DNA of 64,000 nt from Phoronis australis (GCA_002633005.1 NMRA01000034.1:5406-69405), one strand, 5' to 3'. Positions 1-12,060 are shown, counted from the stretch's first letter. Program-made: numbers and translations. The notes: generated from the letters alone by a model not told the origin.

Positions 1-345
1 CCCCCCACCCCTGGGTGCGCGCATGATATGTTGGTGTATGAGAACCATGATGATTGGGATAATCATTTACCATATGTGAATGACTTACCGATCTACTGTT
101 CATGACAGTACTGGCTATACTCTATTCAAGTTGGTTTTTTGTCGCTCCTATTGCTATGATGGTTAGCAATCATGTGGATGCGTCATGCTTGGTTGAATAA
201 TGAATGGCTGAGGTAATTTGTCCAGAACTCTTTTGAATTTGCTACGGAAAACCTAGTTACAAAACCGTTCTAGACGACAGAAAACATATTATGACTGTTA
301 GAGTTTTGAAAAACTGGTAGGCTTACCCGTGACCCACCCTCAATA
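1..345. other. Unassigned sequence
   Basis: I see no gene or clear repeat here. It could be more decayed sequence of the gypsy relic that follows, but no motif shows this. Confidence 0.3.
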
Positions 346-690
346 GAAATTGGTAAATTTGAGGAGGGCGGTTTTTTTATAAGTATTCACATACCGCTCA
401 ATGGAAATTGGGTAAATTTGAAGAAGATAGTTTTGTTTATAAGTGGAAATTGGCATTGGGTTGGTGCGGACCCTGTATAGTCGTATCAAAGTTGACAGGC
501 TATATTTCAGAATTCAGGAAGGACTTTGTGCTCGTTCATGTTGTGCACGTGAATTACTTGAAACCCTGCATGGCCCAGTGGAAGGGTTGGTTCCCTGGGA
601 TGCTGCATCCCAGATGGTGTTCGAGGATCCCTCGGATGTCTTACAGGCAGCACCCAGTGATTCTGCACCAGCGAAATTCAGCTAGATACC
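346..690 (+). mobile_element. Ty3/gypsy-type integrase C-terminal relic
   Basis: Two overlapping frames (about 408-734 and 443-685) together give a decayed version of the integrase C-terminal tail of Ty3/gypsy elements. One frame has a W-G-P-x-x-V-V-x-K-L-T-like stretch and VVHVNYLKPC, which resembles the family's 'GPY...VHVDRLKP' pattern. The other frame has YFRIQEG. The frame change between them shows that it is broken. Just upstream, a segment of about 50 bases starting with ctcaat-g/a-gaaattgg occurs twice in tandem (about 346-390 and 400-445). No long terminal repeats or protease/reverse transcriptase were seen nearby. The assignment rests on the short motif only. Confidence 0.45.
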
Positions 691-699
691 TCAATTTAG

Positions 700-1245
700 T
701 CCAGAATTCTAGGCTATGTAACCATGACATTTGACGATGCGTGGATGAGGGAAGGCTTCAAGCGTTTTCAACTGGGGACAGTCGACGCTGTTCGCAGCAC
801 CTGTTTCAGGTTCAATAAAATAAATCGATAATCCTATATTTAGTTGTCATCCAGTTGACGGTTTTGCACCACCTTTTTGGAAGGTCACACAGCCGCTGTG
901 AGCTTTGCTATCTTGGTTTTTAATATAACGTGTTTAGTTTAATATCAGTTTACTGTTGTTAGATCAGTTTTTTCATATTTTAACATAATCTATTCATTTC
1001 AACATTTAAGGCCTTGGCCCACATGTTTCATAAAATTTACAGGAAAACGCTGAGCAGCTTTTCCCTGAGTGCAGTGGCGTGAAATACGAATTTCTTCAGA
1101 TTAATCTGAGCATTTATAGGCTCAGACATTTTCATAAGCTTTTAAAATTTTATGTTTATTTGGTTTACGCCATCACCACTCAGGTATAAATGCAGTTCTC
1201 AGAGAACAGTACATTTTACAAACACATATGAAATGGTATTCATCT
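700..1245. other. Intergenic, nothing recognised
   Basis: AT-rich sequence between two transposon relics. No gene, RNA or clear repeat was seen. Confidence 0.4.
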
Positions 1246-2610
1246 TCAATAAGGGACACACACAAACAACACACAGTATTTTTGGTCCACAAGGGCATGT
1301 CTACCTTTCTCTATCATCAAGTTAAAGTTGTAGCAAGGTAATTTAGCCATAACTGCTAAAAAGATATATGGAATATCACGCAACGGATATTTCAAAATCA
1401 AGTTTAAATGAGGAATATGTATTACGTTTTGAGCCATTCTCCACATCAAAGCTCCAGTCTGGTAAAAAACAACTTTTAATTCACTGCTCAAAAATGACAA
1501 GAAAAGATGGTTCGCAGCCAACTCCCTGACTGTACCATACCAATCCAAAACCATATCTTTGCAGCAAGTTCTTAACAGATGAAGTCCAATTTTTCCTACC
1601 AGCCTCATCCAATGTGACACGCTTGTCATAGACAGATTTTGGATTTCGACGTGCTGGCATTTTCAACATTTAAAACCAATACTTGATCAGTTTAACAAAC
1701 AACTTTATATAAATTGGACACCTTCCCAGTTCTCCCAGGACAGCATGATTTGGACAGTTACTTCCAGCACCCAGCAGTTGCTTACAGAATTTCAATTGGA
1801 CGCGTTCGATACTAGAATATTCTTTAAATCCCCAAATGTCGCTGCCACAGCTAATGATTTTGTATACCATTTTATCAAAAATCTTAAGTCCAATTTTTGG
1901 TGAAACTCGTCCACATTTTGACTGAAAACGTTTAATTGAAAAAATTGCTTTCTGTGCCTTGTGCGACAAAGTTCCCATAGCTTGCGTCCAGACTAATTTA
2001 GGAGTAAGGCAAATAATACCTTTTCTAACTACCGTTATTTTTGTATTTGTAAGGTTGACTTTCATACCCCAATCCTGACAGTATTCATGCAGAAGGTTAA
2101 CTTGTTGCTGTTGTTTAAATGCTGTCTCTGCACAACCAACCACATCATCAGCGTATAGCAACATACACATTTGAGGCAAATTCTCATTTACGTAAATTCC
2201 GCTATTTGAAGATTCTTTTTAGTAATCAACGAACTAACTCGTTCAAATACATACTTAATAAAAAAGGACTAAGCACACACCATTGGTGAGTACCAATATT
2301 ATTACTGAAAGAGTCAGTTAACCCATGCTCAGTTCTTACATATGTTCTTAGCTTTGAATATATACTTTTCATTAATTTAAAACACTACCATGAATTCCTG
2401 TTTTTGCAGCCCATTCCACAAAAACCTATGTAAAATGCAGTCAAAGGACGAGAACAATCCACCTATATAGCATACGATTTGCCCCTGCACTTACTCAAGT
2501 ACTTATAAACAATTCCTTGTAAGGTAAAAATTGTACTATGTAATTGTACTGTACCCTTTCTAAACTTGAACAAGCCTGAGCTTCGTTAAAAAGCTATTTC
2601 AATTGTGGCG
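1246..2610 (-). mobile_element. Degraded LINE (non-LTR retrotransposon) 3' half
   Basis: Read on the minus strand, this holds successive reverse-transcriptase pieces in shifting frames. A motif A-like YVDCSRPFDC lies near 2440-2470. A motif B-like HQWCV..S lies near 2280. The motif C catalytic YADD lies near 2160 in the open frame 1670-2179. A C-terminal region follows down to about 1246, with phrases such as KNWTSSVKNLL and CYNFNLMIEKGRH that are typical of LINE tails. Several stops and frame changes lie between the pieces, so it is a dead, 5'-truncated copy. It is a different LINE family from the one at 19-22.8 kb. Confidence 0.8.
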
Positions 2611-2926
2611 TAATTCTCATTTAATTTTGATAATTATATTTGAATTTTCTAATCTTGACCACAACGGTATGTTTTTGGTCAAAATCATCCCATATTTGCC
2701 AAAGATACGCCTACATATCCATATTAAAACACGGTTGACATTCCCGTGGAATTGTATTAATGCGTCTAACGTTATTGTTATTGCATTTCGTTTAATTGCC
2801 GTGGGCTTTAGAGTGATTTTTTAAATTCTCAAGACTTTGCTGTGTAACCATCTGCTTTTCACAAAATCTTAGGCATTACTTAGCATGCAAAAATTTGACT
2901 TCCGGAATAAAAAAGTAAAGGAGTCC

Positions 2927-4611
2927 TTAAAGTCCTTGTTGCAAACTGCCCATGTGGTTCCAGTATCCGAAAATACTTACTACATAAATTCTTATTTTCG
3001 ACACCCTTTCTTTATATTCTTTTCGCCTTTCTTGCCAAAAGCGATTTTGTAACAGTATTTGACCCTTCTCTATGAGCGTATGATTACCGGTTGTCATCGG
3101 TTATTTCTGTACCCACATTTCCGGCTCATCAGTTCAGGAACTTGTCCTGAACGCCGCCATTTTTTCCTTGTAACTGAATGTGCTATGGCTTGCTCGAAAA
3201 GTCTTCATTATTTTGTTTTATTAGTAATATATCGTGATTCGTTTGCATATGTAGTGTATTTATAGTTTGTAGTTAGTGGTCGTTGATTTTTTTTGGAATG
3301 TTACGCGTACTTAGTATGTTAAAATAGCATTGGTGTTTAGTTCCTTACGTAGGCCGGTCGAACCTAGGAACCAATATGGGTCGAACCAATTTTTTTCGGT
3401 TTTATTTTTTTCCTCGTTTTGAAAAAGTACTTTGCTATCATCGGAAAGGTAGTACATTCTACTCAGTAAAAATCGAAAAAGTATCAAAATCGGGGCAAGC
3501 ACTGTAAAGTTATTGCAAGTTTTGTGGCGAAATTTGGGTCACTTTGTTTGGATCGCGTCGGCCATATTGGAGGACAGCGGGATGAGTTACGAGTTTAAAA
3601 CTTTGTGTAAATTGTTTTCGCCAACAAATTACGGTGAAATTTAGTTAGACATATCTTTACTTACTATTCTGCACGATTTAGCAGTGTTCACCAAATTTCA
3701 GCCTCGCAGTTGTTACTCATTAAGTGATAAATGTGCTCACAATTCCCGTTGGACTTCGTCTCATTTCTGGCGGCACCTACAATGTCGACTTTTGCTGAAC
3801 TGAAAGGCATGTTCAATCGGCTACTTTGTAATTTGTGAAGATTTAACGTTGATACATTTTGACAAACGTTGCTACAAAAAAGAAACTTTGTTCAATTTTC
3901 GTGTTTTTTGTGTTTGTGGCCAGCGACCAGTTAGGCCTAAGGGTAGTCTTGGCGCAAAGCTGTATAGGCCTACTAACAAGCTGTATTTTGACTATAGTCT
4001 TCACTGGTAGCTGGTGACTGAGGCTAACTAAGGTCTGCCGCGGCAGTGTGACACAGGACTAACCAGCCCGTAATTTCATGCAAGTGTCTGAAACTACCCT
4101 TGAATATATGCAGCATTTATCATTTGACCATTTTACTTCGACAAAACAGCTTGCAACCGCATGCATTTACCGTTCGCCAGTGTCTGGTCTCGATCCGCAC
4201 CGGGTCCGATAGGCTGCGGTCCCGAGTCTGGCAAAATAATTTCTGTCAAAATTTATTCGCCACATTTCTTCAGCAAATTCCATAAAATTGTCCGTAGTTT
4301 GATTTTATCAAAATTAAGGCGCGCTGTCGATTTTTTTATCCCCGTTTGCTGGCTGGTAACAGTACAGGCACTGCTCCAGTCGCACTGACGGCGTTTTCTC
4401 GGCCTGGGTTCCTGAATGAATTGTACTTCCGGGTTCGCGGCAAGTTCAAAATGGCGGTGTTTCTTCGGGTGCGAATCGTGAGTGGCGCGTTCATTTAAAC
4501 TGTTTTCGAGTACGGATCGTGTATTAGTTATGGGGTAGGTACTTCTTGGATCCTTATAACATCTTCTAACCATGTAAAAAGGGTTAACAACGCGTGAGAC
4601 AAGGACTTTAA
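2927..4611. mobile_element. Non-autonomous TTAA DNA transposon (Kolobok-like), short form
   Basis: The ends are inverted: ttaaagtccttg at 2927-2938 and caaggactttaa at 4600-4611. Reading TTAA as the target duplication leaves termini AG...CT. TTAA targets with purine-first ends fit the Kolobok superfamily better than piggyBac, whose ends begin with C. No transposase is encoded. The open frame near 3059-3265 recurs in the other copies only because the element is repeated. The flanks do not match those of the copies at 7.15 and 9.28 kb, so this is an independent insertion. It lacks an internal stretch of about 890 bases that is present in the copy at 9280-11853. Confidence 0.7.
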
Positions 4612-5082
4612 GTTCAATACTGGGATTTTTTTGTTATGGGACCCCTGATAGTGGAATAAATAAAATTGTAACACCAAGCGTCGCTATACACCAAGAAACA
4701 AAGCTAGCGGTACAGATGTGCCAGACACTCTCTGCACGCTTTAAAATAGTTCCATTTAAGAACACCACTGTCTGTGACCTGGCATACAGATGTTTTATGC
4801 TGGGTCTTAGTTAACAGTTGTGTAAACAACCTACCCATATCGATTGAGCTCACGCCCTGAGCGAAAAGGCAACATTTCTTTTTTTAATGAGTAATACGTT
4901 TATTGACCCAGAACACATGTCATTAGTAGATACAGCTGGGGCTGGGTGGACCCAGCTACATATCTGTACAACTTTCTAAAGAACAATACGTCATACACAT
5001 AGAACAAATAAGTATCGAGAAAATATCGAATAAAACTAATGATTGGGTGGATAATTGGTAGAGATTGTTATAAAAAAGGAGA
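4612..5082. other. Unassigned spacer
   Basis: AT-rich sequence between two transposons. No gene was seen. Confidence 0.3.
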
Positions 5083-5886
5083 CTGTCCAGTTAACTGAAA
5101 TTGAGCTCTAAAACGAGGTTATGCTTTGGACGAAAGAATTAGGTGTTTTAATTTTAAAATTCAACTTGGTCGAGATTGATATTTGAAAAATATAACATAT
5201 GAAATAGATGTAATTATTAAAACCAAGAAAGCAGAATTGATGGTCACATAATTATAATTATTTTCAATTGCGAGCCTAGTTTTTTATCGTAATCAAAATA
5301 TATATTTAATAACATCAAGTATTATTTCAGATCAATGACAAATCATCTGTTAGTCCCGGTAGTGCCTACCTCACCAGGACCTAGGCTAAGTTTGAAGCTA
5401 ATAGGCCTACTCTTGATCAACAAATTAAACCAGATGAGACTAATTGCACATGACAGCAAAATGCTATGAGCCACCACTGTCGAATATATCTTCAACTCGT
5501 CAACAATAAGACTAGATGACCTGGTTCGTGTAGAAAGCATTTTTATCAAGAATTTATTAGAAGAAACGTAACCCTGAATTCAGCATGATACCTAATCAGT
5601 AACACTACGATAGCCTCAATTTGGTCATGTTTACTTTTCATGTTTCGAACCTAGTTTTCCAGAAAAAACCTATATCCTTTCGTCAGACAACTCTTTGGTG
5701 CATTGACTTGTTCTTTAACTGTATTTTTCTACGTCTCTGTGGTTAATCATTGATTTTTTAAGATTTAATATTCAGGTTGGACTCCAAAGACCGGCCATTT
5801 AACTCACGCAATGTAAATTTCCGCTTTGTTTATCGCAGTGAGCCTCGCTTTGGATTTTAATGTCCGCCGCGTGAATAGAGTCTATG
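5083..5886. repeat. Dispersed transposon fragment, inverted copy at 26.9-27.7 kb
   Basis: Most of this stretch matches the reverse complement of 26920-27690. Landmarks include the sequences about gtcgaatata/gacgagttg, ggttggactccaaagaccgg and the terminal gcgtgaatagagtctatg at 5869-5886. The same end recurs at about 7996-8013 inside the second tandem unit. The terminal word is a version of the inverted repeat found at both ends of the 26920-28709 element, so this is a partial copy of that DNA transposon. Confidence 0.65.
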
Positions 5887-6252
5887 CTGGCCACAGTCCT
5901 TTGTGACGCAAAGTACATGCAAATAAGTTTGACCCCATGGTTTTAAAAGTACATGCACAAATTTTGGGCAACTTAAATGGAACCATCTGTACTAATTACA
6001 TAATCAATATTTATTCTGACAAAATGAAAGACATAATTTAATCAATTCCAGCTGGAATCGCGTGACTTTTTCTTTTTGAAAGAATTAACAACTAAAACAG
6101 GCCAGAACCAATTATGCTAGTTTTGCTATTACATATATTTTCTTCCAAAATTCAACATTTCAGTGGCGGCCATCGCTAGTGTATCGTACACTGTGGGGGT
6201 ATTGTATATGTATATACATGAAGCCTTTCATTGGAGTGATCTTGTTTTATAG

Positions 6253-7036
6253 GTATTTCCACGTGCCCGGTACAGCTTTAAACTCCGGCCGAAATTTACT
6301 GCATAATTACACCGCAACGTACTTGAACAAAATTGGGGCAATGTATCACATATTCATGGATGAGGACGCCATTTTTCAAAAGACTGACCCTTCTCTTCTT
6401 GAACCAAGTGTCCGGCCGAAGGTAGATCTAAAGCTACCTATATTAAGGCAATATGAAAACTTTCTACTCAGAACTAAACCAGCTGTAAGCACTTCTATCT
6501 ATTCGACGTCGACTAATGCCAGGAGATTCAAGGGAGACTTTATTACCACATGTTGCAAGATGAAAAACGGAAGCAGGTTGCTATTTCCGGAATTTTTCCC
6601 ATTGATAAGCTTCGACACGTGCTTCTTTGTATATCATGCAGACGCAGCTCCTCACTTGTTTCCGATACCGTTGAAATACGAGTCAAAGTCGTGGTGGATG
6701 AGTGACATCATACTACCATTCAGAGTGTACGCTAAATATCGAGGACAGGCTCTTGTATATTCTCCAATGCACACCTTGAACCATGACCATGGGGATTACC
6801 CCAAAGTAGGCGGAAGCGTTGTTGGATATGACGTCGTTATGAACGAGGAACGGGACTTAGCGCCATCTTCTATTCGTAATAGCATAGTATGGAAGGATCC
6901 TTTATTTAAAGGAAAGCGACAGCCTCCCTACTACTCAATGGTTAATCCACAGTTTGAATATGTTCCGTACAGTAAAAATCCAAACATGATACCATTTCAC
7001 GCAGTTCTAAACGTCACTGGCAACGGGCCTATCTAA
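6253..7036 (+). CDS. DED-motif glycosyltransferase-like terminal exon, copy 1
   Basis: This is the terminal exon of a protein family with three copies in the window; I do not recognise it by name. The acceptor is ttttatag just before 6253, and the first base completes an Arg codon followed by YFHVPGT. Visible features are an acidic MDEDAIF motif (a DxD-like metal/nucleotide-sugar site in many glycosyltransferases), a paired Cys-Cys (ITTCCKM), SWWMSD, HTLNHDHGDYPK and a C-terminal NVTG glycosylation sequon. The stop is at 7034-7036. The inference is a luminal Golgi/ER glycosyltransferase domain. No matching first exon is found upstream. However, the frame stays open through the acceptor to an ATG at 6218, which would give a 272-residue intronless product starting MKPFIGVILFY. 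It sits in tandem unit 1 and differs from copy 2 at about 8 residues. Confidence 0.65.
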
Positions 7037-7153
7037 TATACATAAAACTGTCCTCAGACCCTGTTGGCCCACGCCTTTTTGTTTCAAGATCATCATATCT
7101 TCGTCTGAAAATGTTATCGCACCCTTTTCCACCTTATCCATGTGTGTCTGTAT

Positions 7154-7706
7154 TTAAAGTCCTTCTTGCAAACTGCCCATGTGGTTCTTGTATCCGAAAA
7201 TACTTACTACATAAAATCTTGTTTTCGACACCCTTTCTTTATATTCTTTTCGCCTTTCTTGCCAAAAGCGATTTTTGAACAGTATTTGACCCTTCTCTCT
7301 GAGCGTATGATTACCGGTTGTCATCGGTTATTTCCGTATCCACATTTCCGGCTCATCTGTTCAGGAACTTGTCCTGAACGCCGCCATTTTTTCCTTGTAT
7401 CTGAATGTGCTATTACTCGCTCGAAAAGTCTTCATTATTTTGTTTTGTTAGTAATATCTCGTGATTCGTTTGCATATGTAGTGTATTTATAGTTTGTAGT
7501 TAGTGGTCGTTGATTTTTTGGAATGTTACGCGTACTTAATATGTTAAAATAGCATTGGTGTTTGGTTCCTTACGTAGGCCAGTCGAACCTAGGAAACAAT
7601 ATGAGTCAAACCTATTTTTTTCGGTTTTATTTTTTATCGTTTTGAAAAAGTACTTTGCTATCATCGGAAAGGTAGTGCATTCTACTCAGTAAAAATCGAA
7701 AAAGTA
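7154..7706. mobile_element. TTAA transposon, truncated at assembly N
   Basis: The left end is ttaaagtccttc at 7154, followed by sequence matching 2927 onward and 9280 onward. It stops at the N at 7707. It lies at the same position after the exon as the copy at 9280 does after exon copy 2, so the insertion predates the duplication or the two are alleles. Confidence 0.7.
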
Positions 7707-7707
7707 N
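7707..7707. other. Single-N assembly join
   Basis: One ambiguous base lies exactly at the boundary between the two near-identical tandem units. It joins the middle of a transposon to the middle of another repeat. This is the expected look of a scaffold or haplotype join. Confidence 0.7.
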
Positions 7708-9841
7708 ATGATACCTAATCAGTAACACTACGATAGCCTCAATTTGGTCATGTTTACTTTTCATGTTTCGAACCTAGTTTTCCGGAAAAAACCTATATCC
7801 TTTCGTCAGACAACTCTTTGGTGCATTGACTTGTTCTTTCACTGTATTTTTCTACGTCTCTGTGGTTAATCATTGACACATTTTTTAAGATTTAATATTC
7901 AGGTTGGACTCCAAAGACCGGCCATTTAACTCACGCAATGTAAATTTCCGCTTTGTTTATCACAGTGAGCCTCGCTTTGGATTTTAATGTCCGCCGCGTG
8001 AATAGAGTCTATGCTGGCCACAGTCCTTTGTGACGCAAAGTACATGTAAATAAGTTTGACCCCATGGCTTTAAAAGTACATGCACAAATTTTGGGCAACT
8101 GCAATGGAACCATCTGTACTAATTACATAATCAATATTTATTCTGACAAAATGAAAGACATAATTTAATCAATTCCAGCTGGAATCGCGTGACTTTTTCT
8201 TTTTGAAATTATTAACAACTAAAACAGGCCAGAACCAATTATGCTAGTTTTGCTATTACATATATTTTCTTCCAAAATTCAACATTTCAGTGGCGGCCAT
8301 TGCTAGTGTATCGTACACTGTGGGGTATTGTATATGTATATACATGAAGCTTTTCATTGGAGTGATCTTGTTTTATAGGTATTTCCACGTGCCCGGAACA
8401 TCTTTAAACTCCGGCCGAAATTTACTGCATAATTACACCGCAACGTACTTGAACAAAATTGGGGCAATTTATCACATATTCATGGATGAGGACGCCATTT
8501 TTCAAAAGACTGACCCTTCTCTTCTTGAACCAAGTGTCCGGCCGAAGGTAGATCTAAAGCTACCTATATTAAGGCAATATGAAAACTTTCTACTCAGAAT
8601 TAAACCAGCTGTAAGCACTTCTATCTATTCGACGACGACTAATGCCAGGAGATTCAAGGGAGACTTTATTACCACGTGTTGCAAGATGAAAAACGGAAGC
8701 AGGTTGCTATTTCCGGAATTTTTCCCATTGATAAGCTTCGACACGTGCTTCTTTGTATATCATGCAAACGCAGCTCCTCACTTGTTTCCGATACCGTTGA
8801 AATACGAGTCAAAGTCGTGGTGGATGAGTGACATCATACTACCATTCAGAGTGTACGCTAAATATCGAGGACAGGCTCTTGTATATTCTCCAATGCACAC
8901 CTTGAACCATGACCATGGGGATTACCCCAAAGTAGGCGGAAGCGTTGTTGGATATGACGTCGTTATGAACGAGGAACGGGACTTAGCGCCATCTTCTATT
9001 CGTAATAGCATAGTATGGAATGATCCTTTGTTTAAAGGAAAGCGACAGCCTCCCTACTATTCAATAGTTAATCCACAGTTTGAATATGTTCCACACAGTA
9101 AAAATCCAAACATGATACCATTTCACGCAGTTCTAAACGTCACTGGCAACGGGCCTATCTAATATATATAAAACTGTCCTCAGACCCTGTTGGCCCACGC
9201 CTCTTTGTTTCAAGATCATCATATCTTCGTCTGAAAATGTTGTCGCACCCTTTTCCACCTTATCCATGTGTGTCTGTATTTAAAGTCTTTCTTGCAAACT
9301 GCCCATGTGGTTCTAGTATCCGAAAATACTTACTACATAAAATCTTATTTTCGACACCCTTTCTTTATATTCTTTTCGCCTTTCTTGCCAAAAGCGATTT
9401 TTGAACAGTATTTGTCAATGACCCTTCTCTCTGAGCGTATGATTACCGGTTGTCATCGGTTATTTCCGTACCCACATTTCCGGCTCATCAGTTCAGGAAC
9501 TTGTCCTGAAAGTCGCCATTTTTTCCTTGTAACTGAATGTGCTATCGCTTGCTCGAAAAGTCTTCATTATTTTGTTTTGTTAGTAATATCTCGTGATTCG
9601 TTTGCATATGTAGTGTATTTATAGTTTGTAGTTAGTGGTCGTTGATTTTTTTGGAATGTTACGCGTACTTAGTGTGTTAAAATAGCATTGGTGTTTGGTT
9701 CCTTACGTAGGCCAGTCGAACCTAGGAACCAATATGGGTCAAACCTATTTTTTTCGGTTTTATTTTTTTATCGTTTTGAAAAAGTACTTTGCTATCATCG
9801 GAAAGGTAGTGCATTCTACTCAGTAAAAATCGAAAAAGTAT
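7708..9841 (+). repeat. Tandem unit 2 of a 2.1 kb duplication
   Basis: It repeats 5585-7706, including the intron, the exon at 8379-9162 and the left part of the TTAA transposon. It then continues into the complete transposon that ends at 11853. Confidence 0.85.
8379..9162 (+). CDS. DED-motif glycosyltransferase-like terminal exon, copy 2
   Basis: It is almost identical to copy 1, with the same acceptor (ttttatag), Arg-completing first base, MDEDAIF, SWWMSD, HTLNHDHGDYP and stop. Differences from copy 1 include T-A-L to T-S-L near the start, AMYH to AIYH, RTKP to RIKP, HADA to HANA, KDPL to NDPL, SMVN to SIVN and VPYS to VPHS. No first exon lies in the 1342 bases between copy 1's stop and this acceptor. 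It must therefore use a distant first exon, start at the in-frame ATG at 8344 (272 residues), be a non-functional exon duplicate, or be the second haplotype of copy 1. Confidence 0.6.
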
Positions 9842-11853
9842 CAAAATCGGGGCAAGCACTGTAAAGTTATTGCAAGTTTTGTGGCGAAATTTGGGTCACT
9901 TTGTTTGGGTCGCGTCGGACATATTGGAGGACAGCGGGATAAATTACGAGTTTAAAACTTTGTGTAAATTGTTTTCGCCGACAAATTACGGTGAAATTTA
10001 GTTAGACATATCTTTACTTACTATTCTGCACGATTTCACAGTGTTCACCAAATTTCAGCCTCGCAGTTGTTACTCATTAAGTGATAAATGTGCTCACAAT
10101 TCCCGTTGGACTTCGTCTCATTTCTGGCGGCACCGACAACATGGCGACTTTTGCTGAACTCAAAGGCATGTTCAATCGGCTACTTTGTAATTTGTGAAGA
10201 TTTAACGTTGATACATTTTGACAAACGTTGCTACAAAAAAGAAACTTTGTTCAATTTTCGTGTTTTTTGCGCAAAAATATAAGATGTATTCGAATTATTT
10301 TACTGTAAATTTCCCATTCATGTGATCTTACACTAAGCTGAAAAAATAATTGAAATAATTTTGAAATGGTTTTTTGTTTGACTGACACCTGCTGTTCAAG
10401 ACTTGATTCAGTGTCACAAAATGATTTATATTTTTCTAAATTTTAAGTCTCAATTGCTTTCAAGTCATGTTTTATAACTTATTGCTTCTTAATTCAGGTT
10501 ATCAAGTCAACAATATGAATAATCTTAATTTGAGAAATAAGCTATGTTGGATTGTGAAGCTTCAAGCCTCTAATTCTTGTTCCTTGCAACTTCATATTTT
10601 TTTAAATGATGCTTGTCAAATTCTGGTGTAAGGAAACACTATTTCGTCACCATGGTAATAGTTACATGTATGTCCACTTTCATATCATGGAAACTGTTGC
10701 TGTTGAATAGTGTTTGTAATGCTAAATGTTGTAAAGTATTGTGCATTTTAAGTTACTTATTATGTTAAAAGTTTGAATCATTTTGGGTTAATGAACAAAA
10801 AATGATAACAAGTTGTATTGGTCATACTTATGTGCTCGAACGAGCCCCCTTTTTGGAGAACTGGAAAAAGGTCTGCCTCAGTCACAGAAGCACGAATTCC
10901 AAAAAAAGTAGAAAATGAGACAATATTCCACTAGAAGACAGGAAGTACCAAAATTTAGAGTCTGCAATTCATAGCTCTGAACATACCCACTGAATCCTAT
11001 AGTAAAAGATAGACATTCCCAGAAATTCCACACCCCCCATTCTCTTAGGCTTGGTGCGCTCATACGAAGTCTGGGAAAATCTCTGTTGATAGCCAACAAC
11101 TTTCCACAGATCGCCAGAAGTACCCAAGTTCTAAATAAACCTCGTGTGAGCGCGCGATGTGGCCAGCGACCAGTTAGGCCTAAGGGTAGCCTTGGCGCAA
11201 AGCTGTATAGGCCTACTAACAAGCTGTGTTTTGACGATAGTCTTCACTGGTAGCTGGCACTGAGGCTAACTAAGGTCTGCCGCGGCAGTGTGACACAGGA
11301 CTAACCAGCCCGTAATTTCATGCAAGTGGCTGAAACTACCCTTGAATATTTGCAGCATTTATGATTTGACCATTTTACTTCGACAAAACAGCTTGCAACC
11401 GCAGGCGTTTACCGTTCGCCAGTGTATGGTCTCGAACGGCACCGGGTCCGATAGGCTGCGGTCCCGAGTCTGGCAAAATAATTTCTGTCAAAATTTATTC
11501 GCCACATTTCTTCAGCAAATTCGATAAAATTGTCCGTATTTTGATTTCATTAAAATTAAGGCGCGCTGTCGATTATTTTATCCCCGTTTGCTGGCTGGTA
11601 ACAGTACAGGCACTGCTCCAGTCGCACTGACGGCGTTTTCTCGGCCTGGGTTCCTGAATGAGTTGTACTTCCGGGTTCGCGGCAAGTTCAAAATGGCGGC
11701 GGTTCTTCGGGTGCGAATCGTGAGTGGCGCGTTCATTTAAACTTTTTTCGAGTACGGATCGTGTATTAGTTACGGGGTAAGTACTTCTTGGATCCTTATA
11801 ACATCCTCTAACCATGTAATAAGGGTTAACAACGCTTGAGAGAAGGACTTTAA
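9280..11853. mobile_element. Non-autonomous TTAA DNA transposon, long form
   Basis: The left end is ttaaagtctttcttgc at 9280 and the right end is aggactttaa at 11844-11853, so the element is flanked by TTAA and has the same ends as 2927-4611. Bases about 10268-11155 are absent from the short form, where gttttttg runs directly into gtggccagcgacc. Open frames inside (about 9268-9624, 10088-10282, 10878-11222) show no transposase motif and recur only because the element does. I treat it as a deletion derivative of an autonomous element not present here. Confidence 0.7.
10268..11155. other. Internal segment present only in long TTAA element
   Basis: This segment is absent from the otherwise matching copy at 2927-4611. 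I saw no terminal repeats marking it as a separate insertion, so an internal deletion in the short copy is as likely. No gene was recognised. Confidence 0.5.
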
Positions 11854-12060
11854 ATTGGCATTTCTCTGGTCGATTCTCATTGCCCATTTTCCCAGTGTAT
11901 TGCTGAATTCTCAGTTTTTACCATTTTTATTGATATGAAATTGTTTGGAGTTAAACTGACCAGACACGATTTTACAAATTTTCACTAATCAATTTGCCAA
12001 AAACGCGTTGGAGTCATTGGCATTTAACAATCTATGACTTTTTAGGGATACCGATTAGCG
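11854..12060. repeat. Duplicated downstream flank of the exon locus
   Basis: Sequence beginning near cagtgtattgctgaattct matches 24645-24800, downstream of exon copy 3, including gagtcattggcatttaa. It shows that the duplication covered DNA beyond the stop codon. In copy 2 the TTAA transposon is inserted between exon and flank. Copy 3 lacks it. Confidence 0.65.

Larger units (their letters stand above)
5585..7706 (+). repeat. Tandem unit 1 of a 2.1 kb duplication
   Basis: The unit starts at atgatacctaatcag and runs through the exon 6253-7036 into a truncated copy of the TTAA transposon ending at aaaaagta. Unit 2 (7708-9841) repeats it almost base for base with an offset of 2123-2126. The two are separated by one N at 7707. 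They are near-identical in exon, intron and transposon parts alike. Confidence 0.85.

Noticed and set aside
3059-9624. Conserved open frame (PYPHFRLISSGTCPE... type) repeated at 3059, 7142 and 9268
   Set aside because: It lies inside the TTAA transposon copies. Its repetition follows the element, the start varies and there is no known domain.
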